DNA of 64,000 nt, taken from the NCBI GenBank assembly GCA_004431415.1, contig QPMI01000395.1, positions 496,001-560,000 of the forward strand. The letters run 5' to 3'. Made by a program: the position numbers and the translations under genes. Numbering within the stretch: position 1 is the stretch's first letter; each line of letters opens with the position of its first letter. The notes under the pieces are model-generated. The model saw only the letters and a program-made list of their open reading frames with translations, was not told the DNA's origin and ran no database searches. Below, piece after piece: positions 43,926 to 54,600 of this stretch. Origin of the DNA: Cyanophora paradoxa (lineage: Eukaryota > Glaucocystophyceae > Cyanophorales > Cyanophoraceae).

Positions 43926-46900
43926 CTTTCGCCCCAGCGGGGCGCTCTTAGGGGTTGGGATAGTAGACTCTATGCCCAGCCCTCTAGACCGGGTCCGCCC
44001 AGGGCTGCTCGGATGCGCAGAAGCTAAACTGAACTGAGCTCATGTGATCTTCGTTCTCGCTCAGGTGGACGTGGCGGCGTTCGTGCAGCGGATGGAGGGG
44101 GACGCCAAGGCGCGCGACGCGAAGCTGAAGCAGGTGCCCCGCCCCCGCCCCGCCTCGGCTCGGCTCCGCTCCGCTCTGCCGGGGTGCTCTTCTAGAACGG
44201 GAGCACGCCTAGCGCCTCGCCTCCGCCACACCCGCTCCTAGCTGGGGATCTCGGCCCCCCGACCCCGACCCCGTCTCGGCTATGCCGGGGTGCTCTGCTC
44301 TGCTCTGCTCTGCTCTCGCTGCTCTGCTGAGGCTCGGGGCCCCCGACCCCGACCCCGACCCGACCCCGCCCCCGACCCCGCCCCCGACCCCGACCCCGAC
44401 CCCCGACCCCGCTGCTCGGCTCGGTTCCGCTCGGCTCCGCGGACGCCGCCGCTCCTTGAACGGGAGCACGCCTAGCGCCTCGCCTCCGCCGCACCCGCTC
44501 CTAGCTGGGGATCTAATTCCCTCGCCTAAATCCTACCTTGGCTCTGCTTCGCTTCGCTTCGCCGGGGTGCTCTGCTCTGCTCTCGCTGCTCTGCTGAGGC
44601 TCGGGCAGCACGAGGACGCCGAGCAGAAGATCGGGGGCGCTCTTATTTAAGACGGGGGGCTCTTATTTAAGAGTTGGGATAGAAGATAGACTCGTGCTTT
44701 GCCTTGGCTCTGCTTCTGCTGAGGCTCGGGCAGCACGAGGCCGCCGAGCAGAAGAAGGCCCGCGAGATGGCCGCACGCAGTGCGCAGTACCCCGCCCCCC
44801 TGGCCCCTCCCCCCCCTTTCTTCCCCCCCCCCCCCCCCCCCCCCCCTCCCACCACCACCCCTTCTAGCTTCACTTCCTCCCCTTCCTCCCCTCCCCTTCC
44901 TCCCACCCACCTCCTTCCTCCCCCTTCTAGCTTCTAGCTTCTAGCTTTACGGTCGACAGCTGAGCGGGGGCGCCCTTGCCGGCGCGCGCTGCTTCCAGGC
45001 CCCCAGGAGCCCCCCTCCCCCCCCCCTCCCCCCCCTCCCCCCCCCCCCCCCCAGCCTCTCCCGGCTTCCCCGAGTTTCAGTCTCAAGCTCTCCTCCCCCT
45101 AGCTTTCCGGACCCCCATAGCCTGCCCTCTAGCTTTCAGCTAGCTCGCCCCGGCCGTGGCCGGCTCGGCTGAGGGGCTTGGGGGCCGGGCAGGCGCGGAC
45201 CCGGTGGACGTGGACGCGTTCGTCAAGCGCGTCGAGGCCGACCTTAAGGTCGCCCCATCCCTCCCCCGGTCCTTAGATGAGAGAGATTCCTTAGCTCTTC
45301 TTAGATTCCTTGGCTTAGCTCTTCCTTAGATTCCTTAGATTCCTTAGCTCTTCTTAGATTCCTTGGCTTATAATTAGCTCTTCCTTTAAATTCCTTGGCT
45401 TCGAATTCGCGCGTCGAGGTCCCCGCCCCCTCCCTCCCTCCGTTCCCGCGCCGGCTCCATCCCCGGCGGCTCGCAGTTGCTTGGGAGCTCTAGGCGGACC
45501 TTAGGGCGTCCCCAGCTCCTAGCCCGTGCTCGGCTTAATCTAGCTCTATCTCTTCCCTAAGGCTAGGTGGCTAGCTCCTCTCGCCCTGCCCTGCGCCTCG
45601 CCCTTTAGCTTCTTCTTCTTCCTTTCCTCGGGTCTGAGACTTGTGGTGCGCAGACGCGGACGGAGGGCCTGGCGAAGAGGCAGAGGGACCAGGAGAAGGT
45701 CCGCCCCGCCCCCCGCCCCCGCCCCCGCCGCCCCCGCTTCAGCTTCGCCCCGCTCGCCTTCTAGCTATAGCCCTAGAAGGCCCCGCCCCCGCCCCCGCTC
45801 TGTCGCTAGCTTTCTAGCTAGCCTCTAGCTAGCCCTAGAAAGCCCGCCCCCGCCCCGCCCCGATTTAGCTGGCTTTAGCTAGCCCTAGAAGCCCGCCCCG
45901 CCCCGACCGCCCCGCCCCGCCCCGCCCCCGCTTTGCCCAGCTCTCTGTTTAGCTAGCCCTAGAAGGCCCGCCCCGCCCCGCCCCGCCGCGCTCTAGCCGG
46001 CTTTTCCCTATCCGCACCTATCTCCACCGCGCCGCCCAGCGCCCTCCTCGGCCTTGCTCACGGGGCGGGAAGGGGGCCGGCTTTTCCTATCCTCTCGCCG
46101 GCTTTTCCCATCCGCACCTAGCTCCACCGCGCCGCCCAGCGCCCTCCTCGGCCTTGCTCACGGGGCGGGCGGGGACCGGCTTTTCCTATCCTCTCGCCGG
46201 CTTTTCCCATCCGCACCTAGCTCCACCGCGCCGCCCAGCGCCCTCCTCGGCCTTGCTCACGGGGCGGGCGGGGACCGGCTTTTCCTATCCTCTCGCTGGC
46301 TGCACCCATCCGCACCTAGCTCCACCGCGCCGCCCAGCGCCCTCCTCGGCCTTGCTCACGGGGCGGGCGGGGACCGGCTTTTCCTATCCTCTCGCCGGCT
46401 TTTCCCATCCGCACCTAGCTCCACCGCGCCGCCCAGCGCCCTCCTCGGCCTTGCTCACGGGGCGGGCGGGGACCGGCTTTTCCTATCCTCTAGCCGGCGT
46501 TTCCCATCCGCACCTAGCTCCACCGCGCCGCCCAGCGCCTCCTCGGCCTTGCTCACGGGGCGGGAAGGGGGCCGGCTTTTCCTATCCTCTAGCCGGCGTT
46601 TCCCATCCGCACCTAGCTCCACCGCGCCGCCCAGCGCCCCGCGCCGCCCCGACGGGGCGGGGGCTGACGGGGCGGGCGGGGGCAGGCGCTGGTGGCGGGG
46701 GCGGTGGGGGCCGGCAAGAGGGTCGACGAGCAGACCTTCGTCCAGCGCATGGTCTCCGACGCAAAGGCGCGAGAGAGCCCTACCCCCCATTTCCCCCCCC
46801 CCCCACCGTCCCGCATAGAGAGGGAGGGTAGGGCCGGAAGGAGAGGGCCGAGAGGGCGCTCAGAGAGAGGGCGAGGGCGAGGCGGGGCGGGCCTCATACT

Positions 46901-47635
46901 GGGCGAAAGGGCGCTCGGCCCGTCTCTGGCTGAGGCCGAGGCGGGGCCCTCGCATGTAGAAAGAAATAGATAGGGCCGAGAGGGCGCTCATAGACAGGGC
47001 GACGCCGAAGCTGAGGCGGGGCCCTCGCGTGCGCAGGTGCGGGAGGAGGCGCAGCGGAAGGCGCTGCAGGACAACCTGCGCCGCATGGAGGCGTCCATGG
47101 TCGGCGCAGGCAAGGTGCGGGCGGCCGCGAGGGGGCGGGGGGGGAGAGAGAAAGAGAGAGAGTAGAGGCGGATAAATATCTAGAGCTGACGCGAGGTTAA
47201 ACTATGGATAAAGGGGTGGTGTGATAAATACGTAGAGCTGACGCGAGGCGGAACCGGCAGGTTGTGAGCGAGCGCGAGTTCGTGCGGCGCATGAGCGAGG
47301 ACGTCCAGGGCCGGGAGGTCGCCCGCCTCCAGGCGAGCGCGCCCTCGCTTGTCTTGTCTTTGGATGGTCTGCAGCTGTTGTCGCTCACTCTTGTTTGTTT
47401 GTTTGTCTCGGCGCAGCTGTACGAGAGCCTCGCGACGGCCCCGGCGAACGTCCCCCACACGGCCGTCGTCGGGCGCCGCCGCTCGAGCTCGGCCGGCGGC
47501 TCGCCCTCGCCCACCCCGTCCCCCACCGCCTCCCCGGCGCCCCGGCCCGCCTCCGCCGCCCCCGCCACCGTCAGCCCCACGCCCCGCGCCGCCGTGCCGC
47601 CCATCCCAGAGGCCGCGGACGCCGCTGACTCGTGA
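41956..47635 (+). CDS. Multi-exon protein with five F-x-x-R-M modules
   Basis: ATG at 41956, stop 47633-47635. N-terminal exons are helical (EAGYLESALQTFVDYMADPF, ELRKEVYLAQEQ, ELGLVEAYLENQHILQQ, SVQSAVIRLVDLVAPDGS, LQRTLIDLARKCQRSPVKSA). A Pro/Ser-rich disordered exon follows (43065-43580). Then a short module recurs: FIERMWGDAQ-AREKK, FVQRMEGDAKARDAK (44063-44133), FVKRVEADLK-TRTEG (about 45210-45240), FVQRMVSDAK-VREEA (about 46735-46770) and FVRRMSEDVQGREVARLQ (about 47278-47331). Each is followed by a charged helix such as QRKALQDNLRRMEASM. Several modules are split by an intron beginning GC after CAG or AAG, and the module alignment fixes those joins. The tail is Ser/Pro-rich. Family not recognised. 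Charged helices and disordered linkers suggest a cytoskeletal or scaffold protein; this is inference. Confidence 0.6.
43894..43925. repeat. Poly-C tract in an intron
   Basis: Run of about 30 C residues downstream of the KEAAARAPKE exon. Similar pyrimidine runs occur at 44826-44846 and 45018-45052 in other introns of the same gene. Confidence 0.8.
46050..46640. repeat. 99-bp intronic minisatellite, about 6 copies
   Basis: Unit contains CCGGCTTTTCCTATCCTCT, then CATCCGCACCTAGCTCCACC and GCCCTCCTCGGCCTTGCTCA. The last phrase recurs at about 46141, 46240, 46339 and 46438, giving a period of 99. Because 99 is a multiple of three, long open frames result, but the segment lies between the TRTEGLAKRQRDQEK exon and the next module exon and is best read as intron. 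Confidence 0.85.
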
Positions 47636-48082
47636 TCGCGAGCCCCAGGGGCGGCTTGCCTTATATAGCGCATAAGCCACTGCACTCGAGATCGAGAGAA
47701 TTCGAAAATGTACATTCCGTGAGAGTACTAGTCGTAATCATACTTGCAATAATTATGTACCCCGAAGAGCGGCGCAGGCCTTGAGGCTGCAGATGGCCCC
47801 GGGAGGGGGGGAGGGGCGGAGAGGGGGTGGATCCGGAGTTTGGAAGAGGGGGGGGGGGGGGGATCCGGAGGAGTTGCGGATCGATGGCCCCGGGGGAGGG
47901 GAGCGGGGGAGAGGAGGGGAAGGAAGTATCGGGGCGGGGCAGGGCGGGACAGGGCGGGATCACAAGGTTGGGGTGGAGGGGTAGGGAGGGTCGGGGGGGG
48001 GGGGGGGGGGGATGTGGGGGTTACAAGCGAAAGTACGCGTGCCGGCCCTGCTGAAATGCTGCCCCTCAGAAGCTGCGAGCGG
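47636..48082. other. Convergent intergenic DNA with G runs
   Basis: Between the convergent genes ending at 47635 (+) and 48083 (-). Contains a G-rich region at 47800-48015. No gene seen. Confidence 0.5.
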
Positions 48083-50771
48083 TCAGAAGCCGGTTCCGGG
48101 CCCGCGGCCGGGGTACGGGATCGAAGCGACGGCGTCCCACGGCTTGAGGCCCCCCGAGGACTCGTCCCAGAACTCGGCCCCCTGCGCCCCGCATCGGATC
48201 GGAGGTCGAGGAGCTAGCCCCGCATCAAGATATCAAATTAAAAGCTCGGCTCACGTAGGTGGTGAGGACGAATTCGCGGATCAGGTGCTTGACCAAGCCC
48301 AGGTCGACCTTGCCCGCCTGGATCCTGCGCGATTCGAATTCGAGCTCAGCGGGCGCGTTACTTTAACGGCGCGTGAGGAAAGGAGGCGCTGACATTGCGG
48401 TGGTGAGGGCGAGGCGCTGCTCGGCGACCTTGCCCGTCACCTCCTGGTACCGCTCCCACACCGACGGCCCGTTCACGATCACCACAGGCGGCGTCGGGGG
48501 CGGCAGGGCCCGCCCGGCCGCGGCCCCCGGCCCCGCAGCGGCCGTGCCCGCGCGATTCGAGCTGCGCTTCACTGTGAGGCGGGGAAGCCTCGAGCTCGAG
48601 GCGGGCGGGCGCGGGGAGGGAGGGGCGGGCGCACTGCTGCTGCTGCCTGTGGCCGGGGCCGGTTGCGGCGTTGACCAAAGGGACCGCTCCAGGAATCGCT
48701 CCGGGCATGGCGCTCGAACTCGCGACTGCAGCTAGCGCGCGCCTGACCGCGGAGGCTGTTCCAGGTGTAGCGCTCGGGCTCACGACTGCAGCTGGCTCGC
48801 TCCCGGCCGCGGGGGCTGCTCCGGCCACAGCGACAGCTCCAGACATGACGCTCGAGCTTGCAACTGCAGCTGGCGCGCGCCCGGCCGCGGCCGCGGGGGC
48901 TGCTCCGGCCACGGGGAACGCTCCAGACATGACGCTCGAGCTTGCAACTGCAGCTGGCGCGCGCCCCGCCGCGGCAGCGGGGGCTGCTCCGGCCACGGGG
49001 AACGCTCCAGACATGACGCTCGAGCTTGCGACTGCAGCTGGCGCGCGCCCCGCCGCGGCCGTGGGGGCTGCTCCGGCCGCAGGGACCGCTCCAGGCATTG
49101 CGCTCGAGCTCGCGACTGCAGCTGGCGCGCGCCCCGCCGCGGCCGTGGGGGCTGCTCCGGCCACGGGGACCGCTCCAGGCATTGCGCTCGAGCTCGCGAC
49201 TGCAGCTGGCTCGCGCCCGGGCGCGGCCGCGGGGGCTGCTCCGGCCACGGGGAACGCTCCAGACATGACGCTCGAGCTTGCAACTGCAGCTGGCTCGCGC
49301 CCGGGCGCGGCCGCGGGGGCTGCTCCGGCCACGGGGACCGCTCCAGACATGACGGTCGAGCTCGCGACTGCAGCTGGCGCGCGCCCCGCCGCGGCCGCGG
49401 GGGCTGCTCCGGCCACGGGGACCGCTCCAGGCATTGCGCTCGAGTTCGCGACTGCAGCTGGCTCGCGCCCGGGCGCGGAGACTGCTCCGGCCACGGGGAA
49501 CGCTCCAGACATGACGCTCGAGCTTGCAACTGCAGCTGGCGCGCGTCCGGCCGCGGCCGCGGGGGCTGCTCCGGCCACGGGGACCGCTCCAGGCATTGCG
49601 CTCGAGTTCGCGACTGCAGCTGGCTCGCGCCCGGGCGCGGAGACTGCTCCGGCCACGGGGAACGCTCCAGACATGACGCTCGAGCTTGCAACTGCAGCTG
49701 GCGCGCGTCCGGCCGCGGCCGCGGGGGCTGCTCCGGCCACGGGGACCGCTCCAGGTATTGCGCTCGAGCTCGCGACTGCAGCTGCCGCGCGCCCGGCCGC
49801 GGGGGCTGCTCCGGGGGCCGCTCCAGGCATGGAGCTCAAGCTCGCGATCGGCGCGCGGCCGACCGCGGGGGCTGCTCCGGGGACCGCTCCGGGGATTGCG
49901 CTCGAGCTCGCGATCGGTGCCCGCCCAAATGGTTCTGGGGCCCTGGGGGCGCCCGGGGGAGACGGCCAGGGCGGGGCGGAGCTCCGGGGGGCGAGCCCCG
50001 CGCCGCGGCCCGCGCCGCCCTCGTCGCTCGAGCTCGACGACGAGCTCGAGATCCACGAGTGCATTTCCCTGCGAATAATCATGACATCAATAAATAAGAA
50101 AGAGATCTAGCTAGAGGAAAGAACTGCAGGCAGGCTCGGAGAGGGGGAACGTCGGCGGGCGGGCGCGGCGCACTCGTTGGGCCACGGCAGGAGGTCCGGC
50201 CCCGGGGCCCCCGGCTCCGGCTCCGGCTCCGGTTCCGGCTCCGGCCCGCGCTGCAGGTGCGGTGGCCCGCCCCTCGCGATGCACCTCTGGCGCGCTCGCT
50301 CGGCCAAGAAGACCTGCCGAGATATAGCTTATAATAAGCTTATAATAATAACTAGGCTCAAGCTTCTGCCAAGAAGACCTGCGTGCGCCTCGTGTTCTTT
50401 GCCACCGCCCTGCGCGCGCACACGAAAAGCTTGAGAGTGAGATCTAGAGGCCGCGGCCGTCGGTCCGGATCCGACGCTTCGGAGCCTCGGCGTCCCCGAT
50501 GAGGCAAGGGCGACGCGTGCACGCACGCTGCGACCTTCTCGCGGTTCCTCTCGTACACGGCCTTGAGCTCGGCCAGGCCGCCGGTGTACCGGGTCTGGAG
50601 GCGCGGCACGATGTGCTTCTCTGCGTACTGGATGTACTTGGGGTCCAGCATCTGCTCCAAGCGCATCGCGGTCACCCTGTCGAACACGCAGAGCGCCGGC
50701 TCGCGCCTAACCGCCAGGTGGTACCTGCAGTGACCGAGTAAGGCACGGCGCGGGCGCGGGAGACTGGCCAT
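48083..50771 (-). CDS. Unrecognised multi-exon protein with an 84-bp repeat region
   Basis: Start ATG at 50771 (MASLPRPRRALLGHCRYHLA). The first exon continues VFDRVTAMRLEQMLDPKYIQ and LAELKAVYERNREKVAA, helical. After an intron: AVAKNTRRTQ, then VFLAERARQRCIARGG and an EPEPEPEPEP run. Near the 3' end, exons give VIVNGPSVWERYQEVTGKVA and EQRLALTTA (about 48405-48500), GKVDLGLVKHLIREFVLTTY (about 48255-48330) and EFWDESSGGLKPWDAVASIP, with the stop at 48083-48085. Whether the 84-bp repeat region between them is exon or intron cannot be decided: several frames on both strands are open through it. Family not recognised. Confidence 0.5.
48700..49930. repeat. 84-bp minisatellite, about 14-15 copies
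   Basis: Unit built on GGGGCTGCTCCGGCCACGGG, CCAGACATGACGCTCGAGCT and TGCAACTGCAGCTGGCGCGC. Copies start at about 48844, 48928 and 49012. Variants alternate between ATGACGCTCGAG and ATTGCGCTCGAG types in higher-order pairs. The 28-codon period keeps frames open on both strands (for example VASSSVMSGAFPVAG on minus, LELATAAGARPAAAAG on plus). The unit itself is dense in CTCGAG, CTGCAG and CGGCCG palindromes. Confidence 0.85.
50314..50378 (-). other. 65-bp intron bounded by a direct repeat
   Basis: GCCAAGAAGACCTGC occurs at 50303-50317 and again at 50368-50382 (plus strand), 65 bp apart. On the minus strand the upstream copy provides the donor (CAG then GTCTTC) and the downstream copy the acceptor (GGCAG). 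Splicing restores NTRRTQ-VFLAERARQR exactly. The interior is AT-rich with GCTTATAATAAGC palindromes. Confidence 0.75.
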
Positions 50772-51694
50772 GGCGCTGACGACTCGACGCGCCGCGGTCA
50801 CTACATACATTGCAAGCTGGAGGGGGTGAGCACAAGGCCCCGGGGGGTGTAAATATAATCGCTATAATGACTATCATCGACGTGGTCACTAGAGTCGCTT
50901 AATGTAAATACGACGCGAAAGCTAAAGACGAAACTGGAGCTGGAGCTAATTAACTCGCTTAAGCTTCGAAGCTATATTATATCACTTCAAATAGGCTTAG
51001 TTAGTGTCCCAATGTGATCCCAGCCCCATGCCTAGGCAGCAGGCGCGCAGGCGTAGCACGAACGGGTCGCAGCTGGGCTTCTTACAGGACTGAGGGGGTA
51101 TCGAACAACGTAGGGGGGGGTACAGAATCTGTCTACGAACCGGCAACGCCGGAGGAGTCCTAGGTACTGCGGAGGTACCGGCAAGTCTATGAGCTATTGA
51201 GAAGTGCTACAGCCTCAGCCCGCGCACTAGCACTATACTACAGAGTGGCTCGAAGGCCTGAATGCAAGCTAAACTACAGTGGCAACAGCCCTCTTGTCCC
51301 TAGGTCGCGTCCTCGCGGCCACACCAGGCGGCCGTCCCGACAGACTTACGGGCCCCGAGGCCCCGCTGCAGCCTTGACAGAGCAAAACCAAGCAGCGGTG
51401 TACAGCCGCTACCCAGCCGCTCGCTGCGCAAAGGAAAAGTTTTAGTTTAGCGCGAGCAATGGCCCTCGGCCCGCGACATCGGTCCGGCATGATCCGGTAC
51501 TCGCCTCGTCTCAGAATGGTAGCAGGGAAACCCAGGGGCCACACATTCCAGGGGAGCGCGCGTGCAGGGTGCACCGCCTCAGAGACGGGGAGCAAATCAC
51601 CATCCAATTTGTCATCGCTCAGAAAGGATCCCAACCGTTAACGTCGACTGATCAGCGTGAGGCAGCCGTGGCCGCGTCACGTGTGGCAATCGAC
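50772..51694. other. Gene-free flank of the retroelement; possible LTR location
   Basis: No gene supported. A minus-strand retroelement would have its 3' LTR here, but no second copy is visible because the element's 5' end is outside the window, so LTR borders cannot be drawn. 50990-51200 is compositionally like the host; 51290-51690 resembles the element. Confidence 0.4.
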
Positions 51695-54600
51695 TCACGC
51701 CGAGGTGGCGTCAGCATCTCCATCCTCAGAGTCAACATCACAGTCATCTACAACGACGGCCTCGCCGACAGGTTCCGGGGGTACCACGACCTCGTCCTCT
51801 TCGACCTCGTCGTCAAGGGGTACAGCTCCATCAATGGCGTCGGGATCGCTCGCGGCCGGAGGGGGAGCGGCTCGAGGCGGTCGGCCCTGACGTCGAGGCT
51901 CTGCCACGTCGGCCGGCCGATCGTAAAAGGGGATCATGAGGTCAACGTGAACAAGGATCGACTGGGATCGATGCATGTTCGACGATGGCTCCCCGCGTAC
52001 AGTGTACAGAAGGCCTCGGGAATGGATCTCCTGCACCACGTAGGGACCCGTCCAGCCATTCCTCGGCCCCTTGATTCGCGCGCTAGTCTTGGCAGTGATA
52101 ATCCACACCAACACCTTGTCGCCAGGCTGGAAGACATAGGTAGGCTCGCGGCCAGTCCCGTAACGGAGCAACTTCTCGTTGTAAAGACGCCGGTGCTCGG
52201 CCACCGCAGTGATCCGATCCTTAGCGGCCCTCGCCGCCGACAGCGCGTACTCGTACAGAGAGATCGACTCTTCGTTTGGTTCCCGCAGTACCAGATCGAG
52301 TCGAAGCTCATCGGGTAGGAGCAGTTCGCGCCCGTAGTGTAAGACTGCCGGCGAGAACCCAGTCGCCGCATGGATTGTTGTCCTCAAGGCAAAGAGAACT
52401 TTGTAATGATGGAAGGGCCAGTGAGCGCGAGGCTCGTGGTTCTCGTCGCACATCGCGTACACCAATCGCTTGTAGATGCCGCCCAGACGCTCAGCGCCAC
52501 CGTTGGTAGATTGGTGGTTGATCCCAGTGTAGATCATGCGCGTACCCTTGGCTCGCCAGAAGGTTCCCCAAAGAGACTTCGGTCCGAGGACCGTCCCGTT
52601 GTCAGAGAGGTAACGCTTGGGAGCACCGTTAGCCGCGAAGATGATCTGTGCCGCCATCTCCAGGGCCTGGCCGTCAGCCGCGGTGTACATGATAATCTCC
52701 GGGAACTTGGTGAAGGCGTCGACGTCGACTATCACGCCGGTGAAGAGGTGGACCCCGCGCCTGTGAGGTTCCATGGGGAACAGGTCGACCTGCCTCAAGT
52801 CCCCAGGATGCGCGGATTCCAGCACCATGTGTTGGACTCTCGGGCGGCGTTGCGCCTTCGCGAACTGGCAGTGTCGGCACGTTTTCACGAAGCGGTGAAC
52901 AGCGTTCGTCATCCCCGGCCACCAGAAACGAGACGCGATACGCCGCGCCACAATGGGAGCGCCGCGGTGTGCCCACCCGTCGTGATACACCTCGAGGAAG
53001 GTGCGTCGCCACGACGGGGGAACGAGGATTTGAGCTCGCATGGTAGGCAGGAATGGTAGCCGAAGGACAGTGCCCTCCTCATCGATCGTGTAGCCCTCGG
53101 TTTCACGAGCGAACCGTCGTCTCGCAGACTCGCAGTGAATGCATTGCTGCACAATCTCTGTTTCTACCGTCGCCGCTCGCCGGTGCCGAAGGCACATGGC
53201 GTTGTTCTCGCCCTTGCAGATGAAGGCTCGCAGCAGTTGACAGAGCGGGTCCTCCGCCTGTGCTGCAACGACGGCGGCGCCGTCGACAGCGAGTTTGGCA
53301 ACAGACGGTGGTACGGGGACGTCGACCAGTGGTCGGGGTCCCTGCAGCCACGTATCTTCCACCACCACGTCGTCAGGTAGATGGATGACTGCGGGCTTGT
53401 TGCGGTCTCCTCCGGCAGGGCCAATAGGAGACTTGTCCAGCGGCGCGACAGCGTCGGTGCTCATCGGAGTAGGCTGAGGAATTCCAGAGTCGCGTTGCTG
53501 CTGTAAGTACGCCTCGTACTCAGCTTCGTCGGCGACGTCGAGAACGGCGGGGGGCGCAATGGAGTGGCGAGAGGATCGAGATCTCCTCCCTGGGAGGCGA
53601 GGGGGCAGGTCTGCGGCCCGCTGAGGGGTGTCTGCTGACTGCTTCCACGCTTCCCAGTCGGCGTTCCTCGCTTCGCGTCGCGTCGACTTGGTCGGCGGTT
53701 CCGGTCGGTTGCACGAGCGGCGGTTGGCATCGTGACGACTCTTGGCCTGGTCTGACAGCTGCTCGCGGCGGTTATCGAGGGCCTGCTTGTACTGCTCCTC
53801 TGACTCGCGGCGTTGCTGCTTGGTTGTCGTCTTCGCCTTGTCTCGCTCACCACGTGCAAGCCGCTCGGTGAGCGGGTCGCGCGGAGGTGGAGCGGGGATT
53901 CCGTTGCCGACGGACGAGGTAGAAGGGCCAGCTTGCGCCTGGAGGCGTTTCCGATCTCGTTCGGATTCCAAAGCTCGCAAGTACGAGTCGTTTAGAGGGG
54001 GAGGAGGGGGGAGTTTCCGCGGGCGTCCACGTGGTCGCTTCGGGAAAGGGGGCACGGGGGCTGGGCAGCCCTCTTGTCCCTGAGACTGAGCTCCGTCCGC
54101 GTGGGGTGGTAGCGAAGGCTCAGTGCGAGTGCGTCGGGGCGGAGGGGGCTGTGCACTCTCGTCCTCGTCACCGGTGTCACTGTCGCCGTCGGGCCGAATT
54201 CGCCGTCGCGAACTGGGGGGTGACGTCGGCGGCTGGGGTGCTGTAGAGGAGGGACCGAGCCGTTGGCCAACGGGTCGATGCTCGTCTACAGGGGGCGCTT
54301 GGCGACGCCGCTTCGCTCCCGGCGCCAACGCCCATGCTGGCCCGTCGAGCGTGTCCGTGGGGGCTACCGCGAAGAGCTGGGTTGGGTCGTCGAGATCGCC
54401 TCGGCGGGGTACACCGAATCCTCGAGCTCCGTCGGGGATGTCAGTCGTGAGGTCTGAGCCGTCACCCGCTCCTGGGAGGAAGAGGTCGTGTGACGGTTCC
54501 AGACGCGACTCGAAGTCTGCAACAACGTTGGTGCGCCCCGCGCGGTACTCGATGGTGTAGTTGTAGCCCTGAAGTCCCAGCGCCGCTCGACAGAGCGCCT

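Noticed and set aside
46054-46831. Repeated Ser/Pro-rich open frame
   Set aside because: A 99-bp intronic tandem repeat keeps the frame open, and flanking splice sites and module exons place it in an intron.
48671-50110. Plus-strand 479-codon Ala-rich frame
   Set aside because: Antisense reading of the 84-bp minisatellite. Flanking exons with protein-like sequence are on the minus strand.
50990-51690. Retroelement 3' LTR
   Set aside because: No second copy is available in the window and no convincing TG...CA borders or polypurine tract could be fixed, so it was not called.
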